The notes under the pieces are model-generated. The model made no database searches and had not been told where the DNA came from. It was given only the letters and a program-made list of their open reading frames with translations. From Variovorax sp. OV700 (GTDB taxonomy: Bacteria; Pseudomonadota; Gammaproteobacteria; Burkholderiales; Burkholderiaceae_C): DNA of 64,000 bases. The translations under genes were made by a program, and so were the position numbers. The stretch spans positions 186,001-250,000 of the forward strand of contig NZ_FNDR01000007.1 of NCBI RefSeq assembly GCF_900099805.1. Reading direction: 5' to 3'. Below are positions 39,728 to 49,533 of the stretch, one piece after another. The number at the start of each line of letters is the position of its first letter. Positions within the stretch are counted from its first letter, which is position 1.

Positions 39728-41205
39728 GATGAGCAGCTGATTGCGATCGTGGAGGCCCAGTCGGGCGGGAACCCGGCATAGGCATCGGCACCGGGATGTT
39801 CTTCAGATGGGGTTTGGAGCAGTGTCAGCAAGGTTGCCACACCCGAGAAGTCCTTTTGGCCTGCCGCTTCGATGGCTTGCTGCCCCAGGTGGTTCCTCAA
39901 CACGTACTTCGGATTGGATTTGAGCATCAAATCAGCGGCTTCCGGTTGCGACGCTTGCGCGTGGCGCTCTGAAAATAATAGCAGCCAGGCATCGAAACCG
40001 GCGCGATCCAGGAACAGGTCGCGCACCGGCTCGGCGTTGCCGCCGGCCATGTGCTGCGAGAGTCGGCGCCAGAAGATCGTGTAGTCGACCTTTTCCGCGG
40101 CCAGCAGCTTCAGCACGCCCTCGATGAGCGCGCGGTCGCTTTCGGCCGAATCGGTGAGCCCGAGCTTGGCCCGCATGCGGCTTTCGAACTCCCGCGGAAA
40201 CACCGTCTTGTAAGACTCCAGCGCCGCCACCGCGATTTCCTGGTCGCCGATCAGCGGCAGCAGTGCCTGCGCCAGGCAGAACAGGTTCCAGTAGGCCACG
40301 TTGGGCTGCTGGTTGAAGGCGTAGCGGCCGCTGGTGTCGCTGTGGTTGCAGATGTGGCGCGGATCGAACCCGTCCAGGAACTGGAACGGCCCGTAGTCGA
40401 TGGTGAGCCCGAGGATGCTCATGTTGTCGGTGTTCATCACGCCGTGGCAAAAGCCCACAGCCTGCCATTGGGCGAGCAGGTCGGCGGTGCGCTCGCTCAC
40501 AGCTTCCAGGAAGGCTGCATAGGCATTGCCGTTGAAGCGCTCGGTGGTGCGGCAGGCCGGGTAATAGCGGTCGATCACGTAATTGGCCAGGGCCCGCAGC
40601 TCGGCGTCCCGCTGGTTGGCCGCAAAGTGCTCGAAGTGGCCGAAGCGAATGAAGCTGGGGGCCACGCGGGTCACCACGGCCGCAGTTTCCGGTTCTTCGC
40701 GGTACACGGGGGCGTTCGAGCCGGTGACGCAGAGCGCGCGGGTGGTGGGTATGCCAAGGCCGTGCATGGCCTCGCTGCAGAGGAATTCGCGGATGCTCGA
40801 ACGCAGCACGGCGCGGCCGTCGCCGCCGCGCGAGTAGGGGGTGCGGCCCGCGCCCTTGAGCTGCACTTCGAGGCCGCCCGCGGTCTCGCCCAGCATGATC
40901 GCGCGGCCGTCGCCGAGCTGGCCAGCCCAGACGCCGAACTGGTGACCGCTGTACACCGTCGCAAAGGGCCGGGTTCCCGCCACGGAGACGTTGCCGGTCA
41001 GCGCTGCCAGCGTGCTGTCCGATTGCCGCCAGTCGGCCGGCAAGCCGAGCTCGCGCGCCAGCGCTTCACTGTGGCCCACCCAGTAGTGATCGGGTAGCGG
41101 CGTCGGCCGCAATTCGGTGAGAAACGCGGGCCCCAGCGCCAGGAATCCGGGTTTCCATTGCAGTCCCAGGTCGGCGGCGACCGTGTCTTCGGCAAGCAAG
41201 CTCAT
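39724..41205 (-). CDS. selO: SelO (YdiU/UPF0061) protein adenylyltransferase
   Basis: A 493-residue pseudokinase-fold enzyme that transfers AMP to Ser, Thr or Tyr of proteins in redox control. [34 protein letters not shown] and [19 protein letters not shown] are the family blocks. The protein ends in SCSS, the bacterial counterpart of the redox-active selenocysteine tail of animal SelO. The start at 41205 gives a normal length; the reading frame is open far upstream but lacks homology. First gene of the selO-msrB-yciB-bolA run. Confidence 0.9.
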   Translation of the reverse strand: MSLLAEDTVAADLGLQWKPGFLALGPAFLTELRPTPLPDHYWVGHSEALARELGLPADWRQSDSTLAALTGNVSVAGTRPFATVYSGHQFGVWAGQLGDGRAIMLGETAGGLEVQLKGAGRTPYSRGGDGRAVLRSSIREFLCSEAMHGLGIPTTRALCVTGSNAPVYREEPETAAVVTRVAPSFIRFGHFEHFAANQRDAELRALANYVIDRYYPACRTTERFNGNAYAAFLEAVSERTADLLAQWQAVGFCHGVMNTDNMSILGLTIDYGPFQFLDGFDPRHICNHSDTSGRYAFNQQPNVAYWNLFCLAQALLPLIGDQEIAVAALESYKTVFPREFESRMRAKLGLTDSAESDRALIEGVLKLLAAEKVDYTIFWRRLSQHMAGGNAEPVRDLFLDRAGFDAWLLLFSERHAQASQPEAADLMLKSNPKYVLRNHLGQQAIEAAGQKDFSGVATLLTLLQTPSEEHPGADAYAGFPPDWASTIAISCSS

Positions 41206-41279
41206 GCCCGGATTGTCCGGCAGAGCGCGTAACCCCTTGCGGCGCGGGCCATCGCGCTCTTGCAAAGGGTCAATGAGGG

Positions 41280-42356
41280 TCAGTGGGCGAGTGCCGGCAT
41301 GTCCCAGATCCGTGCCCGATATTGGGCGGGCGGCAGGCCGAACCAGCGTTTGCAGGCGCGGAAGAAATTGCTGCTGTCGACAAAGCCCAGCATGTCCGCC
41401 ACCGCGGTGAGCGTGTGCCGGTCTTCCGCCAGGTACTGCCGCGCGAGCTCGCGGCGGGTGCGGTCGAGCAGCGACTGGAACGACACCGACTCTTCCTGCA
41501 GCCGACGCTGCAGCGTGCGCTCCGCCAGCCCGAGGCCGGCGGCCACGTCCTGCCGGCGCGGTTCGCCCTGCGGCAGCCGGCGCGCGATCTCGGCGCACAC
41601 CAGGGTGCTGGTGGTGGTTTGGCCGAGCAGGTTCAGCTGGTCGTCCAGCAGGTGCTGCTGCATCTCACCCAGCACGGGATGATGGGTGGGCAGTGGCATG
41701 GCCAGGTCGGCGCTCGACAGCAGCATGCGGTTGGCTGCGGCGTTGAATCGCACGTCGCAGCCGAAAGCCTCGCGATGCAGCCTGTCGCTGGCCGGCGCAG
41801 GGTAGACGAACTCCATGGCCAGCGGCTGCAGCTCGCGCCGCGTGAGCCATTGGCATTGCACGAGCGTGGTCAGGAGGGCGTATTCGACGCGCTGGCGCGG
41901 AATCGGCAAGCTGCCGCCGCTGTGCTCCATCACCAGCCAGCAACCGCGCGGATCGGGGTGCAGCGAGAAAGCAGTCGCGTCCGAGATCACAGCCATGTAG
42001 CGCGCCAGCCGCGCGAGCGCCGAGCCGAGGTCGGGGCTGCAGGCCATGGCATGGCCGACCGTGCCCAGCTTGCTGTGCGTGGCGGCCAGGTCGCGGTGCA
42101 GGCCGAGCGACGGTCTGCCAGCGCGCGCCACGGCAAGTTGCCAGAGCAGGGTGACTTCGTCGACGGGGATGCGGGCGTTCTGGCGGCGCAGCGAATCGGG
42201 ATCGAAGCCCGCGGCCTGCAGCAGCGACGGCACGTTCAGTCCTTCGGCCTCGAACATCGAGAGCACGCCCTCGAGCCAGACGGCCGAACTGGTCCGGCCC
42301 TCTGGTTGCTGCGCGCAGCCGGGCCGGCGTTGCAGTCGGCGCTGGGCATGTGGCAT
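41280..42356 (-). CDS. AraC-family transcriptional regulator
   Basis: A 358-residue regulator. The N-terminal ligand region resembles the AraC-type arabinose-binding domain (PF12625 style): [19 protein letters not shown] and [20 protein letters not shown]. The C-terminal double helix-turn-helix includes [20 protein letters not shown] and [25 protein letters not shown] seven bases ahead supports ATG 42356. Divergent from the acyl-CoA ligase across 302 bases, so it probably activates that gene in response to its substrate. Confidence 0.86.
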   Translation of the reverse strand: MPHAQRRLQRRPGCAQQPEGRTSSAVWLEGVLSMFEAEGLNVPSLLQAAGFDPDSLRRQNARIPVDEVTLLWQLAVARAGRPSLGLHRDLAATHSKLGTVGHAMACSPDLGSALARLARYMAVISDATAFSLHPDPRGCWLVMEHSGGSLPIPRQRVEYALLTTLVQCQWLTRRELQPLAMEFVYPAPASDRLHREAFGCDVRFNAAANRMLLSSADLAMPLPTHHPVLGEMQQHLLDDQLNLLGQTTTSTLVCAEIARRLPQGEPRRQDVAAGLGLAERTLQRRLQEESVSFQSLLDRTRRELARQYLAEDRHTLTAVADMLGFVDSSNFFRACKRWFGLPPAQYRARIWDMPALAH

Positions 42357-42658
42357 GGAGGCTCCTGAAGTCATTGAATTGGCTCGCTTGCGATAGCGGG
42401 AGAAACGCAGTCTGTTCCTAGAATTTTCTGGCGGGTTCGGCCGGCCGGAGTATGGCCACCGGGCAACGATGCAGGAATTCCGGTTAACCCGGTGTGGACG
42501 CTTCGTCGACATCACGGGTTCGTGTTACCTCCCGGTAGACCGCTCAGCGTCGAGTTCCGCGTGCGGGTTTCTGTCATTGTGCGAACGACCGAAGATTGAG
42601 TGAATCCGTTGACCGCAAAGTTTTAGCAGCCATTTCACAAAAGAACAGGAGCCTTTAG
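42357..42658. promoter_or_regulatory. Divergent control region, araC-type gene and acyl-CoA ligase
   Basis: No gene. It contains a GGTTAACC palindrome (42482-42489), a GC-rich CCGGCCGG block and TTGACC (42609-42614) as a possible -35 without a convincing -10. AGGAG precedes the ligase start. No clear direct repeats of the AraC-site type could be seen by eye. Confidence 0.35.
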
Positions 42659-44302
42659 ATGCTGGGTTTGATGCAAGACCAACCGCTTTTGATCTCGTCG
42701 CTGATCGAGTTCGCCGAGCGCCACCACGCCGACGCCGAGATCGTCTCGCGCCGTGTCGAGGGTGATATCCACCGAAGCACCTGGGGCAACATCGCATCGC
42801 GCTCCCGGCAGGTGGCCAATGCGCTGGACGGCGAGCAGCTGCTGTTCAGCGACCGCATCGCCACCCTGGCCTGGAACGGCTACCGTCACCTGGAGCTGTA
42901 CTACGGCGTGAGCGGCACGGGCCGCGTGCTCCACACCATCAATCCGCGCCTGCATCCCGACCAGATCGCATGGATCGCCAACCATGCCGAAGACCAGATC
43001 CTGTGCTTCGACCTGAGCTTTCTCCCGCTGGTGCAGGCGGTGCATGCCAGGTGCAGCACCGTCAGGAAGTGGATCGCCTTGTGCGATGCCGACAAGCTGC
43101 CTGCCGACAGCGGCATTCCCAACCTCGTGAGCTACGAGGCCTGGATGAGCGGGCATTCGACCGACTACGACTGGCCCACCTTCGACGAGAACTCCGCTTC
43201 GAGCATGTGCTACACGAGCGGCACCACGGGCAACCCCAAGGCGGCGCTCTATAGCCACCGTTCGACGCTGCTGCACGCCTACGCTGCGGCGCTGCCCGAC
43301 GTGATGTGCATCTCGGCGCGCGATTCAGTGCTGCCGGTGGTGCCGATGTTCCACGTCAACGCCTGGGGCATCCCGTACTCGGCCGCGTTGGTGGGCGCGA
43401 AGATCGTGTTCCCGGGCCCGGCGCTCGATGGCAAGTCGGTGTTCGAGCTCATCGAGTCCGAAGGCGTGACCTTCGCGGCCGGCGTGCCCACCGTGTGGCA
43501 AATGATGCTGGGCCACATGCAGGCCAACGACCTGAAGTTCTCCACGCTCAACCGCACCGTCATCGGCGGCTCGGCCTGCCCGCCGGCCATGATCCGCGCG
43601 TTCCAGGACATCTACAAGGTCGAGGTTCTGCACGCCTGGGGCATGACCGAGATGAGCCCGCTGGGCACGCTGTGCACGCTCAAGAACAAGCATCTCGCCA
43701 TGCCGGCCGATGCCCAGCTTGCGATCCGCCTCAAGCAGGGCCGCGCGATCTTCGGTGTCGACATGAAGATCGTCGACGGCGACGGCAAGGAGCTGCCGTG
43801 GGACGGCAAGGCCTACGGCGACCTGCTGGTCAAGGGGCCGTGGGTCGTGAAGGAATACTTCAAGGGAGAAGGCGGCGATCCGCTCGTTCCCGACGAGCAG
43901 GGCCGCGGCTGGTTTCCCACCGGCGACGTCGCCACCATCGACCCCGACGGCTACCTTCAGATCACCGACCGCAGCAAGGACGTGATCAAGTCAGGCGGCG
44001 AATGGATCAGCTCGATCGAGATCGAAAACATCGCCGTCTCGCATCCCGCCGTGGCCATGGCAGCCTGCATCGGCGTGGCGCACCCCAAGTGGGACGAGCG
44101 GCCCATCGTCGTGGCGGTGAAGAAACCCAATGCCGAAGTCACGCGCGAAGAGCTGCTCAAGTTCTACGAAGGCAAGACAGCCAAGTGGCAGATCCCCGAC
44201 GACGTGGTCTTCGTCGAGGCGATTCCGCTCGGCGCCACCGGAAAGATTCTCAAGACAAAGTTGCGCGAACTGTTGAAAGACTACAAGTTGCCTACCGCGT
44301 AG
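42659..44302 (+). CDS. Acyl-CoA ligase (AMP-forming, DmdB-like)
   Basis: A 547-residue adenylate-forming ligase that activates a carboxylic acid to its CoA ester. [18 protein letters not shown] is the P-loop motif. [12 protein letters not shown] and [20 protein letters not shown] are further core motifs, and [14 protein letters not shown] is the hinge, with [12 protein letters not shown] holding the catalytic lysine. Overall pattern is that of the medium/long-chain and methylthiopropionate (DmdB) branch. Substrate cannot be read. It precedes two binding-protein genes and a Liv-type importer. Confidence 0.87.
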   Translation: MLGLMQDQPLLISSLIEFAERHHADAEIVSRRVEGDIHRSTWGNIASRSRQVANALDGEQLLFSDRIATLAWNGYRHLELYYGVSGTGRVLHTINPRLHPDQIAWIANHAEDQILCFDLSFLPLVQAVHARCSTVRKWIALCDADKLPADSGIPNLVSYEAWMSGHSTDYDWPTFDENSASSMCYTSGTTGNPKAALYSHRSTLLHAYAAALPDVMCISARDSVLPVVPMFHVNAWGIPYSAALVGAKIVFPGPALDGKSVFELIESEGVTFAAGVPTVWQMMLGHMQANDLKFSTLNRTVIGGSACPPAMIRAFQDIYKVEVLHAWGMTEMSPLGTLCTLKNKHLAMPADAQLAIRLKQGRAIFGVDMKIVDGDGKELPWDGKAYGDLLVKGPWVVKEYFKGEGGDPLVPDEQGRGWFPTGDVATIDPDGYLQITDRSKDVIKSGGEWISSIEIENIAVSHPAVAMAACIGVAHPKWDERPIVVAVKKPNAEVTREELLKFYEGKTAKWQIPDDVVFVEAIPLGATGKILKTKLRELLKDYKLPTA

Positions 44303-44304
44303 CC

Positions 44305-44390
44305 GCACTGTCGCGCACGCGATAGCAAGGCCGCTTTGGCGGCCCTGCTTGCGGGCATTCCCTGTGCGGCGAAAAAACCGGCGCTTGTAC
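44305..44390 (+). repeat. Leader repeat, copy 1 (upstream of first LivK-like gene)
   Basis: Shares words GCACTGTCGC, GCGATAG, CGGGCATTCCCTG and CGCTTGTAC with 45725-45810, each at a constant offset of 1420 bases. It begins directly after the ligase stop and ends 35 bases before the binding-protein start. Confidence 0.8.
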
Positions 44391-44425
44391 GCTGCGATCT
44401 CGGCCCCTTACCCTGGAGACTCTTC

Positions 44426-45655
44426 ATGCCCCGTGCTATCAAGTCAGTAGCCTTCTGCGCAATGCTGCTCAGCGCCACAGCCTCTTTCGCCCAGAAGGGC
44501 GAGACCGTCAAGGTCGCCTGGCTCGATCCGCTGTCGGGGCTGATGGCGGCGGTGGGGACCAACCAGCTCAAGACCACGCAGTTCATGGTCGAGGAGTTCA
44601 ACAAGAAGAACATCTCCGGCGTGAAGTTCGAACTCATCGCCATCGACAACAAGCTGAGCCCGCAGGAAACCACCAGCGCCTTGCGCTCGGCCATGGACCA
44701 GGGTGCACGCTACGTGATGCAGGGCAATGGCTCCGGCCCGGCGCTGGCCATCATCGATGCGCTCGAGAAGCACAACGCGCGCAACCCCGGCAAGGAGCTG
44801 GTCTACATCAACTATGCCGCGGTCGACCCCGATCTCACCAACAGCAAGTGCAGCTACTGGCACTTCCGCCTCGACGCCGACACCTCCATGAAGATGGAAG
44901 CGCTGACCACCTTCATGAAGGACCAGCCCGAGATCAAGAAGGTCTACATCCTCGGCCAGAACTACGCGCACGGCCAGCAGGTCTCCAAGTACGCCAAGCA
45001 GAACCTGAAGGACAAGCGCCCCGACATCGAGATCGTCGGCGACGACCTGCACCCTCTGGCGCAGGTGCGCGACTTCGCCCCGTACATCGCCAAGATCAAG
45101 GCTTCGGGTGCCGACTCGGTCATCACCGGCAACTGGGGTTCCGATCTGGCGCTGCTCATCAAGTCGGCCAACGACTCGGGCCTGAACGTCAAGTTCTACA
45201 CCTACTACGCCTACGGCACCGGCGCGCCGACGGCCATGGGCGCGGCTGCCGACGGCCGCGTGTACGTGGTGGGCTATGGCCACTACAACATGGGCGGCGA
45301 CATCCAGCGGATCATGGGCGAGTTCAAGAAGAAGATGAGCGACGACATGATTCAGACGTCGATCTATCACGCCTTCGCGATGCTCGACACCGCCTTCGAC
45401 AGGGCCCGCTCCACCGATCCCGTGAAGGTGGCGGCCACCATGGAAGGCATGAAGTTCAAGAGCTTCAACGGCGAGATCGAGATGCGCAAGGCTGACCACC
45501 AACTGCAGCAGGGCCTGTGGATCACCAAGTGGCAGAAGGCGGGCGGCAAGTTCCCCTATGACGCCGAGAACACGGGCTACACGATGGCCCCGGTGAAGTA
45601 TTACGAATCGTATGTGGCCAGCACGCCCACCACCTGCCAGATGAAGCGCCCGTAG
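44426..45655 (+). CDS. LivK-like ABC transporter substrate-binding protein, paralogue 1
   Basis: A 409-residue periplasmic protein with a signal peptide ending at ASFAQ. KVAWLDPLSGLMAAVGTNQL opens the mature Leu/Ile/Val-binding type fold (Peripla_BP_6). SALRSAMDQGARYVMQGNGS and ITGNWGSDLALLIKSANDSG follow. It is nearly identical in most positions to the next gene. Differences cluster in the segment after FYTYYA (YGTGAPTAMG here) and in the last third, where the ligand is often contacted. Ligand unknown: amino acid, amide or an aromatic/aliphatic acid. The start at 44426 follows GGAGACTCTTC. Confidence 0.87.
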   Translation: MPRAIKSVAFCAMLLSATASFAQKGETVKVAWLDPLSGLMAAVGTNQLKTTQFMVEEFNKKNISGVKFELIAIDNKLSPQETTSALRSAMDQGARYVMQGNGSGPALAIIDALEKHNARNPGKELVYINYAAVDPDLTNSKCSYWHFRLDADTSMKMEALTTFMKDQPEIKKVYILGQNYAHGQQVSKYAKQNLKDKRPDIEIVGDDLHPLAQVRDFAPYIAKIKASGADSVITGNWGSDLALLIKSANDSGLNVKFYTYYAYGTGAPTAMGAAADGRVYVVGYGHYNMGGDIQRIMGEFKKKMSDDMIQTSIYHAFAMLDTAFDRARSTDPVKVAATMEGMKFKSFNGEIEMRKADHQLQQGLWITKWQKAGGKFPYDAENTGYTMAPVKYYESYVASTPTTCQMKRP

Positions 45656-45676
45656 GGCATCTTGCAAACGCATTTC

Positions 45677-45690
45677 CTACCCATGGGTAG
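45677..45690. promoter_or_regulatory. Perfect 14-base palindrome between the two binding-protein genes
   Basis: CTACCCATGGGTAG is exactly symmetrical and lies 21 bases after the first gene's stop, outside the duplicated leader. It could be an operator or an mRNA hairpin; the factor is unknown. Confidence 0.45.
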
Positions 45691-45724
45691 CACCGTTCAA
45701 CCACCGGTAGCAGCTCGTAGAAAT

Positions 45725-45810
45725 GCACTGTCGCCTGCGCGATAGAAACGGCCCTTGCAGCCGCCCTCTTACGGGCATTCCCTGAGGGGAGGGGCTGCAA
45801 ACGCTTGTAC
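45725..45810 (+). repeat. Leader repeat, copy 2 (upstream of second LivK-like gene)
   Basis: Second copy of the 86-base leader, offset 1420 bases from copy 1 with the same internal spacing. Its retention suggests the leader is used in expression of each gene. Confidence 0.8.
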
Positions 45811-45853
45811 TCTCGTGCGGCCTTTTGAACGGTTTGACCAGGAGACATAGATC

Positions 45854-47092
45854 GTGAAGTTCGCTCTGAAAATCGCTACAGCAGCCATCCTTTCCGCAGC
45901 CGCCACCGGCGCGCTGGCGCAAAAGGGTGAAACCGTGAAGATTGCCTGGCTCGACCCGCTGTCCGGCCTGATGGCCGCGGTCGGGACCAACCAGCTCAAG
46001 ACCTTCCAGTTCCTGGCCGAAGAATTCAACAAGAAGAATGCGGCCGGCGTGAAGTTCGAAGTCATCGCCATCGACAACAAGCTGAGCCCGCAGGAGACCA
46101 CCAGCGCGCTGCGTTCGGCGATGGACCAGGGTGCACGCTACGTGGTGCAGGGCAACGGCTCCGGCCCTGCGCTGGCCATCATCGATGCGCTCGAGAAGCA
46201 CAACGCTCGAAACCCGGGCAAGGAAGTGCTCTACATCAACTACGCAGCGGTTGATCCCGACCTCACCAACAGCAAGTGCAGCTACTGGCACTTCCGCCTC
46301 GACGCCGACACCTCCATGAAGATGGAAGCGCTGACCGCCTTCATGAAGGAACAGGCAGACATCAAGAAGGTCTACCTGATCAACCAGAATTACTCGCACG
46401 GCCAGCAGGTCTCGAAGTTCGCCAAGCAGAACTTGAAGGACAAGCGCCCCGACGTCGAGATCGTCGGCGACGACCTGCATCCTCTCGCACAGGTGCGGGA
46501 CTTCTCGCCCTACATTGCCAAGATCAAGGCCTCGGGCGCCGATTCGGTGATTACCGGCAACTGGGGTTCCGACCTGGCGCTGCTCATCAAGTCGGCCAAC
46601 GACTCGGGCCTGAACGTCAAGTTCTACACCTACTACGCGGTCACGACCGGCACGCCCACCGCCATGGGCGCGGCCTCGGACGGCAAGGTCTACCAGGTGG
46701 GCTACAGCCACTACAACGCGCCGGGCCCGGTCCAGCCGCTGATGGGCGAGTTCAAAAAGAAGTTCAACGACGACATGTACACCACCGACATCTACACGGT
46801 GTACGCCATGCTCAGCGAAGCCTTCGTGCGCACCAAGTCGACCGAGCCCGTCAAGGTGGCAGCCGCCATGGAGGGCATGAAGTTCAAGAGCTTCAACGGC
46901 GACGTGGAAATGCGCAAGGCCGACCACCAGCTGCAGCAGGGCCTGTGGATCACGCGCTGGCAGAAGACGGATGCCAAGAACCCCTACAGCCCGGAGAACA
47001 CCGGCTACACGCTGGCACCGGTCAAGTTCTACGAGGCCTACGTCGCGAGCACGCCAACGTCGTGCCAGATGAAGCGACCCAACAATTCTTGA
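45854..47092 (+). CDS. LivK-like ABC transporter substrate-binding protein, paralogue 2
   Basis: A 412-residue tandem paralogue of the previous gene with a signal peptide ending at GALAQ. The mature start KIAWLDPLSGLMAAVGTNQL is the same apart from one residue. The segment after FYTYYA reads VTTGTPTAMG, and YSHYNAPGPVQPLMGEF replaces YGHYNMGGDIQRIMGEF. Translation begins at GTG 45854 after CAGGAGAC, while paralogue 1 uses ATG. A hairpin terminator follows, between it and the permease genes. Confidence 0.88.
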   Translation: MKFALKIATAAILSAAATGALAQKGETVKIAWLDPLSGLMAAVGTNQLKTFQFLAEEFNKKNAAGVKFEVIAIDNKLSPQETTSALRSAMDQGARYVVQGNGSGPALAIIDALEKHNARNPGKEVLYINYAAVDPDLTNSKCSYWHFRLDADTSMKMEALTAFMKEQADIKKVYLINQNYSHGQQVSKFAKQNLKDKRPDVEIVGDDLHPLAQVRDFSPYIAKIKASGADSVITGNWGSDLALLIKSANDSGLNVKFYTYYAVTTGTPTAMGAASDGKVYQVGYSHYNAPGPVQPLMGEFKKKFNDDMYTTDIYTVYAMLSEAFVRTKSTEPVKVAAAMEGMKFKSFNGDVEMRKADHQLQQGLWITRWQKTDAKNPYSPENTGYTLAPVKFYEAYVASTPTSCQMKRPNNS

Positions 47093-47118
47093 TCGCCTGA
47101 TCGCGCGCTGACCGGTCG

Positions 47119-47148
47119 AGGCCCGACTTCACCACTCGGGCCTTTTTC
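47119..47148 (+). terminator. Intrinsic terminator between binding protein and livH
   Basis: AGGCCCGA (47119-47126) and TCGGGCCT (47136-47143) are perfect arms followed by TTTTTC. It ends about 25 bases before the livH start, so it probably acts as a partial stop that makes binding protein more abundant than the membrane parts. Confidence 0.85.
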
Positions 47149-47172
47149 TTTTCCAACCGACACGAAAGACCG

Positions 47173-48126
47173 ATGAACGTCGAATTCTTCGTCATCTCAC
47201 TGCTCAACGGCGTCAGCTACGGGCTGTTGCTGTTCATGCTGAGCTCTGGCCTTACGCTGATCTTCAGCATGATGGGCGTGCTCAATTTCGCGCACGCCAG
47301 CTTCTACATGCTCGGTGCGTACATTGCGTACACGCTGTCGGGCATCATCGGCTTCTGGCCGGCGCTCTTCATCGCGCCGCTCTTGGTGGGCCTGCTGGGC
47401 GCCGCCTTCGAGCGCTACAGCCTGCGCCGGGTCCACAAGTTCGGCCACGTGCCCGAGCTCCTGGTGACCTTCGGCCTCTCGTACTTGATTCTCGAGCTGG
47501 TTCAGCTTGCCTGGGGGCGCTCGACGGTGCCCTACGGCCTGCCGCCGCAGTTGCAGGGGCCGCTGTTCTCGCTTTACGGCACGCAGTTTCCCAAGTCGCG
47601 CTCGTTCATCATGCTGGTGGCGGTGCTGATGCTCATCTCGGTGTGGCTGCTGCTCACGCGCACGCGCATCGGCCTGGTCATCCAGGCGGCGCTCAAGCAC
47701 CCCGACATGGTTGAGGCGCTGGGCCACAACGTGCCGCGCGTCTTCATGCTGGTGTTCGGCGGCGGTGCCGCGCTCGCGGGTCTCGCGGGCGTGGTGGGCG
47801 GCAATACCTACGTCACCGAACCGGCCATGGCGGCCTCGGTCGGATCCATCATCTTCGTGGTTGTCGTAGTAGGTGGTATGGGCTCGCTGGCCGGCGCGTT
47901 CCTCGCGTCGCTGCTGATCGGCATCATCCAGACCTTCGCGGTGGCCATGGACCAGTCGTTTGCCGGTGGCCTGCAGATGCTGGGCGTTGCCGTGACAGAC
48001 CAGACATTCGGCTACGAGCTGCTCAAGCTCACGATCTCGCAGGTCGCGCCGATCCTGCCGTACCTGTTTCTTGTGCTGATCCTCATCTTCAGGCCCAAGG
48101 GCTTGCTGGGCACGCGGGAGGACTGA
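47173..48126 (+). CDS. livH: Branched-chain amino-acid-type ABC permease LivH
   Basis: A 317-residue inner-membrane permease with about eight helices. MSSGLTLIFSMMG-like opening (LSSGLTLIFSMMGVLNFAHA) is the LivH hallmark. ALKHPDMVEALGHNVPRVFM is the loop contacting the ATPases. It pairs with LivM. The next gene starts immediately after its stop. A terminator precedes it, and no second promoter was clear. Confidence 0.9.
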   Translation: MNVEFFVISLLNGVSYGLLLFMLSSGLTLIFSMMGVLNFAHASFYMLGAYIAYTLSGIIGFWPALFIAPLLVGLLGAAFERYSLRRVHKFGHVPELLVTFGLSYLILELVQLAWGRSTVPYGLPPQLQGPLFSLYGTQFPKSRSFIMLVAVLMLISVWLLLTRTRIGLVIQAALKHPDMVEALGHNVPRVFMLVFGGGAALAGLAGVVGGNTYVTEPAMAASVGSIIFVVVVVGGMGSLAGAFLASLLIGIIQTFAVAMDQSFAGGLQMLGVAVTDQTFGYELLKLTISQVAPILPYLFLVLILIFRPKGLLGTRED

Positions 48127-49533
48127 ATGACGCAAGCACAGTCCCCCACCATTGCCGCCGACCCTCGCACCAACCCTCTTGCGACAGCAGAGGGCACAAG
48201 AAAGGGTGGAACCGAAATGACATCGACAACCACAGCCCCGACCACGCAGTACTACCGGTTCAAGCCCTGGAACATCGGGCGCTTCCTGATCTGGTCGCTG
48301 TTCGCAATCGCGCTGATCATCTCGCCGCTGGTGTTCAAGAGCAGCCTCGCGCTCACCATGCTTTCGCAGATGGGCTATCTCATCATCATCTGCCTGAGCT
48401 ACAACATCCTGCTGGGGCAGGGCGGCATGCTGAGTTTCGGCCATGCGGTGTACGTCGGGCTAGGCTCGTTCCTTGCCATCCATGCGATGAACATGGGCGG
48501 CAAGGGCGGGTTTCAGATTCCGCTTGTGGCCATTCCTCTGGTGGGCGGCCTGGCCGGCATGTTCTTTGCCATCCTGCTGGGCTTCGTCACCACCAAGAAG
48601 TCGGGCACCACCTTCGCGATGATCACCATGGGCATCGGCGAGCTGGTGGCTTCCATGGCGCTGATGTTCCCGAGCTTCTTCGGCGGCGAGGGCGGCATCA
48701 CCACCGACCGCGTCTACGGCCCGACCTTCTTCGGCTTCAACTTCGGTTCGCAGATCCAGGTGTACTACCTGATCGCCGCGTATTGCTTCGTCTGCACCGC
48801 GCTCATGTATGCCTTCACCGGCACGCCGCTCGGCCGCATGCTGAACGCGGTGCGCGACAACCCGGAGCGCGTGGAGTTCATCGGCTACAACACGCAGCGC
48901 GTGCGCTACTTCGCATTCATCATCGCGGGCTTCTTCGCCGGCATCGGTGGCGGGCTGGCGTCGATCAACTTCGAGATCGTGAACGCGGCCGACAGCCTGA
49001 GCGCCATCCGCTCGGGCGGCTACCTGCTGTTCACCTTCCTGGGCGGCGCGGTGTTCTTCTTCGGTCCGATCATCGGCGCGGTGCTGCTGGTGTTCGCGTC
49101 GATCCTGCTGTCGGAGCTTTCCAAGGCTTGGCAGCTCTACTTCGGCCTGGTGTTCGTGTTCATGGTGATGTTCGCGCCCGGCGGCATCGCCAGCCTGGTG
49201 ATGATGAACCTGCGGGTCGCCAAGTTCGGCAAGTTCGACCGCTTCTGGCTGCTGTACGTCGCGCTCGCGGTGGCACTGGTGCCGGTCGTCGTCGGCGCCG
49301 CGGCCCTCATCGAGATGATCTATCACATACAGCTCAATGCGGCGATGGGCCCGAACCTGAACTTCTTCGGCGTGACGCTCGATACGTCGGGCATGGCAAG
49401 CTGGCTGATCGCCGCAGCCATCCTGGCGGTTGGCCTCGGGGCACTCGAGGTGGCGCGCCGCCGCTTCGTGCGTGTCTGGGGCCGGGCACAGGAAGAAATC
49501 GAAGTAGAAATCAAACGTCGGGAGGCGGCGTAA
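48127..49533 (+). CDS. livM: Branched-chain amino-acid-type ABC permease LivM
   Basis: A 468-residue permease, long for the family (about 330-430). An N-terminal polar extension of about 50 residues precedes the first helix, and a C-terminal extension with two further helices ends in a charged tail (EEIEVEIKRREAA). GQGGMLSFGHAVYVGLGSF is the LivM hallmark. ATG 48127 follows GGGAGGA and is preferred, while ATG 48217 also has a purine-rich site. The stop overlaps the livG start (TAATG). Confidence 0.88.
   Translation: MTQAQSPTIAADPRTNPLATAEGTRKGGTEMTSTTTAPTTQYYRFKPWNIGRFLIWSLFAIALIISPLVFKSSLALTMLSQMGYLIIICLSYNILLGQGGMLSFGHAVYVGLGSFLAIHAMNMGGKGGFQIPLVAIPLVGGLAGMFFAILLGFVTTKKSGTTFAMITMGIGELVASMALMFPSFFGGEGGITTDRVYGPTFFGFNFGSQIQVYYLIAAYCFVCTALMYAFTGTPLGRMLNAVRDNPERVEFIGYNTQRVRYFAFIIAGFFAGIGGGLASINFEIVNAADSLSAIRSGGYLLFTFLGGAVFFFGPIIGAVLLVFASILLSELSKAWQLYFGLVFVFMVMFAPGGIASLVMMNLRVAKFGKFDRFWLLYVALAVALVPVVVGAAALIEMIYHIQLNAAMGPNLNFFGVTLDTSGMASWLIAAAILAVGLGALEVARRRFVRVWGRAQEEIEVEIKRREAA

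Noticed and set aside
41206..41598. Upstream extension of selO
   Set aside because: It overlaps the AraC-type gene on the same strand and adds low-complexity Ala/Gly/Arg sequence. The family starts near MSLLAEDT.
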